Part shown: positions 61,713-64,000 of the stretch, piece after piece
Position numbering within the stretch: position 1 is the stretch's first letter
Layout: each line of letters begins with the position of its first letter
NCBI RefSeq assembly: GCF_021390575.1
Contig: NZ_JAJEJQ010000002.1
Location: forward strand, 806,001-870,000
Direction of reading: 5' to 3'
From: Paraburkholderia adhaesiva
Lineage (GTDB): Bacteria; Pseudomonadota; Gammaproteobacteria; Burkholderiales; Burkholderiaceae
DNA: 64,000 nucleotides
The notes under the pieces: model-generated
Database searches by the model: none
What the model was told of the DNA's origin: nothing
Seen by the model: the letters and a program-made list of their open reading frames with translations, nothing else
Translations under genes and position numbers: made by a program

Positions 61713-62816
61713 TCAGGGTTCTACGGTGCGCGGTTCGGTGCTCGCGCGCCGGGCAGGCATGAAGTACCAGGCGCCACCCAGCAGTTGCAGCGCGATCAGC
61801 CCCGCCCACACGGTTTGATGCGCAACGGCCGGATAGTGGCCGTCGAGCGCGGGCCAGTGTGCGAGCGCCGCGCCAATCGCGATCTGCGTAACGAAGATAC
61901 CGACGAAGATGACGAGTGTGAAAGTCGTGTTCACGCGGCCGATCATGCGCGGCGGAAAGTATTCCGCGAGGACAGCGTAGGTGAGAATTCCAGTGCTGCC
62001 GAGTGCGCCGTAGGCCGCCCACAGCATCGACGCGGGGAGCGACACGCGAGCGGCGAGCAGCACCTGCACGAGCACGAACAATGTCATCGTCACACCCGAG
62101 AACAATTGCACGCTGACGCCACGCCGCTCAAATGCGCGCGCGAGCGCGCCGAAGCCAATGTTGCCGACAATGAACGCACCGCCCAGCACCGATACGAGCG
62201 ACGCGGCGCGCGCGGTCACGTCCGTGGTGCCGGCCGGCACGACGTCACGCAGGAAGCTGCCGACCCAGAGCGACTGCATCGCGTAGAACACGGTCTGGGT
62301 CAGTGCCGAGAACGTCGCGGTTTTCCAGAAGACACGGCTTCGGAGGATATGGGCGGTGCCTTTGAACTGTTCGAGGACGCTGGCCTGATGATGGTTGTTA
62401 CGCGTGCGCGGTCCGCCGATCCAGATGATCGACGCGACGGTGACAGTGAGGACGGCGAGGCCGACGCTCACTGCACGCCACGGCGCGACAGAAAGCAGCC
62501 ACGAGAGCGGCGTACCCACGGCGACGCCGCCGAGCCCTCCCACGGCCATCACGAGTCCGTTGACGAGCGTGAGATGCGATACGGGGAAATGCTGGGCAGT
62601 GGCCTTGAATGCTCCTCCCAGGCAGACTGAGACGCCGACGCCAATCAAGAGTCGCCCCAGCATCATCATGCCGATGCTGTGAGAGAGTCCGAAGATCAGT
62701 GCGCCCGCGGCTGCAATCAGCATCACGCACGACGTCACGCGGCGAGGCCCGAAATGGTCGAGCAACACGCCGCCCGGAATCTGCGCGCCGGCGAAGCCGA
62801 GGGTAAATGGATATAA
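61713..62816 (-). pseudogene. MFS transporter truncated by the integrative element
   Basis: About 367 residues of a 12-helix MFS transporter are readable (GAQIPGGVLLDHFGPRRV at the start of the conserved part, the motif-A loop after TM2). The usual TM1 and start codon are missing: protein-like sequence stops at YPF near 62808-62816 and beyond this the frame is unrelated. The first 50-60 codons presumably lie at the other end of the inserted element, outside the window. The longer frame that continues to 62960 therefore begins in element DNA. Without its N-terminal helix the product is unlikely to work. Confidence 0.78.
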
Positions 62817-62852
62817 CCTCAGGATTCCACAACGTCTATAGTAAACGGAATC
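62805..62852. mobile_element. Left attachment junction of the integrative element
   Basis: The MFS coding sequence ends around 62805-62820 and a serine recombinase begins at 62853. In between are GATTCC/GGAATC inverted halves (62823-62851) and TATAGT (62837-62842), a possible -10 box for the recombinase. The exact crossover dinucleotide cannot be fixed without the right end. Confidence 0.6.
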
Positions 62853-64000
62853 ATGAAGCCGCGTGTCTACAGCTACCTTCGTTTCAGCGACCCCAAGCAG
62901 GCCAACGGCACCAGTGCCGCCCGGCAGATGGAATATGCGAGCCGCTGGGCTGCCGACCACGACCTGACGCTCGATGCGTCCTTTACACTACGTGATGAAG
63001 GTTTGTCGGCTTATCGTCAGCGACACGTCAAGCAGGGCGCGCTGGGCACCTTTCTGCGTGCCGTCGAGGAGGGGCGCATTCCCGCCGGTTCGGTGCTGAT
63101 CGTCGAGGGGCTGGACCGGCTCTCGCGTGCCGAGCCGCTTATCGCGCAGGGCCAGCTTGCACAGATCATCAATGGCAACGTGACGGTGGTCACGGCGTGC
63201 GATAACCGTGAATACAATGCGCGCACCCTCAAGGCCCAGCCGATGGATCTCGTCTACAGCCTGCTGGTGATGATCCGCGCGCACGAGGAGTCGGAAACAA
63301 AAAGCCAACGGGTAAGAGCGGCCATCAGACGGCGGTGCGAAGGTTGGGTCAATGGTGACTTACGAACCGTTTTCGCTGGTGGCCACGATCCGCGCTGGAT
63401 CGAATGGGTGCCTGAGAAAGGCTACGTCCTTGTAGAGCGCCATGCTACCGTGATCCGGTCGGTGATCGGCTACTACCGGCAGGGATATGGCACGACGAAA
63501 ATCATGCAGATAGCCGGGCCGCAGGCGTTGCTCGCGGAGGCGGGCGTGAGCGCGGCACCGCGCATTCACCGGATCATGGAGAATCGTGCGTTGATCGGCG
63601 AAAAAACCCTAATGGTCGATGGCAAGAGCTATGTCCTCAAGGATTACTATCCGGCGCTGCTGACCGAAGCCGAGTTTGCCGAACTGCAGCACATGATGCG
63701 CCAGCGGGGGCGACGCGCCGGCAAGGGAGAAATCCCGGGCATCGTAACCGGACTGCGGATTGCGCACTGCGGCTATTGCGGCGGACCCATGACGGCCCAG
63801 AACTCGAACAAACGAAACCGTCAGGCCAACGGGCTGCCGCAGGACGGGCACCGGCGGATCATCTGCTCGGGACATCTGAAGGCGGATCGTTGCGACGCGG
63901 GTAGTTGCAGCATTGTGCCAATCGAGCGGGCGCTGATGAATTACTGCGCCGACCAGATGAACCTGGACGCATTGCTCAAGGGGAGCGACAGGATCTCGCC
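62853..64000 (+). CDS. Large serine recombinase (integrase), runs off the window
   Basis: The frame is open from ATG 62853 to the window end (382 codons, no stop). It has the resolvase N terminus with catalytic Ser12 in YLRFSDPKQ, the active-site arginines in GLDRLSR near residue 88, a recombinase domain in the middle, and a zinc-ribbon (HCGYCGGPMT with ICSGHLKADRCDAGSC) near residues 308-352. Large serine recombinases integrate phages and ICEs. RBS is weak (AACGGAATC). It reads away from the truncated MFS gene, so the element extends to the right. Confidence 0.9.
   Translation, partial: MKPRVYSYLRFSDPKQANGTSAARQMEYASRWAADHDLTLDASFTLRDEGLSAYRQRHVKQGALGTFLRAVEEGRIPAGSVLIVEGLDRLSRAEPLIAQGQLAQIINGNVTVVTACDNREYNARTLKAQPMDLVYSLLVMIRAHEESETKSQRVRAAIRRRCEGWVNGDLRTVFAGGHDPRWIEWVPEKGYVLVERHATVIRSVIGYYRQGYGTTKIMQIAGPQALLAEAGVSAAPRIHRIMENRALIGEKTLMVDGKSYVLKDYYPALLTEAEFAELQHMMRQRGRRAGKGEIPGIVTGLRIAHCGYCGGPMTAQNSNKRNRQANGLPQDGHRRIICSGHLKADRCDAGSCSIVPIERALMNYCADQMNLDALLKGSDRIS

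Noticed and set aside
1..64000. CRISPR arrays, tRNA and rRNA genes
   Set aside because: I saw no regularly spaced repeats, no tRNA cloverleaf with TTCGA and a paired acceptor, and no rRNA sequence.

Overview
The window is GC-rich with short intergenic gaps. Its gene content (cyoABCD quinol oxidase, phasin, trimeric Gram-negative porin, short H-NS, PcaQ/PcaHG, double-length UvrA) fits a member of the Burkholderiaceae, most likely Paraburkholderia/Caballeronia-like. That assignment is inference from gene families; no 16S or marker search was possible.

Layout. 1-10.9 kb is a sugar-acid (hexuronate/aldarate) island: a dctPQM TRAP transporter, a second MFS uptake system with uronate dehydrogenase, and a divergent operon of an RraA-like protein, an SMP-30 lactonase and an aldose-1-epimerase, followed by a FadR-type GntR regulator. 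A perfect 19-bp palindrome of FadR type lies between the divergent operons. An Asp-box propeller protein and a MoaD/ThiS-like protein ending in Gly-Gly are embedded in the island. 11.2-17.5 kb holds a phasin with a well-formed promoter and PhaR-like operators, a secreted alpha/beta hydrolase, cytochrome b561, a GT2 glycosyltransferase, a tandem repeat carrying four DnaA-box-like 9-mers, a SET-type sugar exporter and a structured RNA candidate. 18.1-23.9 kb carries an orphan nuoM next to cyoABCD. 24-34 kb has an SGNH hydrolase, an old-yellow-enzyme homologue, a zinc alcohol dehydrogenase and a 1968-residue tandem UvrA with an upstream LexA box.

34-45 kb contains a short H-NS, NnrU, pcaHG with divergent pcaQ, an XRE-cupin regulator, an ALDH7-family dehydrogenase, small envelope proteins and a porin, plus a second small-RNA candidate. 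45.6-49 kb is a tight four-gene operon (CDP-alcohol phosphatidyltransferase, Fe(II)/2-oxoglutarate oxygenase, HpnL-like integral membrane protein, sugar-phosphate-type nucleotidyltransferase) that looks like an uncharacterised pathway for a modified phospholipid head group; this is the best candidate for undescribed biology here. 49-61 kb carries two DHA2-type exporters, gamma-glutamyltransferase, DUF2783 plus an FAD hydroxylase, a LuxR regulator, a DedA-rhodanese fusion, an aldo/keto reductase, an overlooked 58-residue protein and a beta-carbonic anhydrase. A 14-bp motif (TTTCGTATCGGAAA) recurs upstream of luxR, the hydroxylase, the aldo/keto reductase and, with one change, the ALDH.

The right edge is the left end of an integrative element: a large serine recombinase reads off the window and has cut off the first 50-60 codons of an MFS transporter gene.
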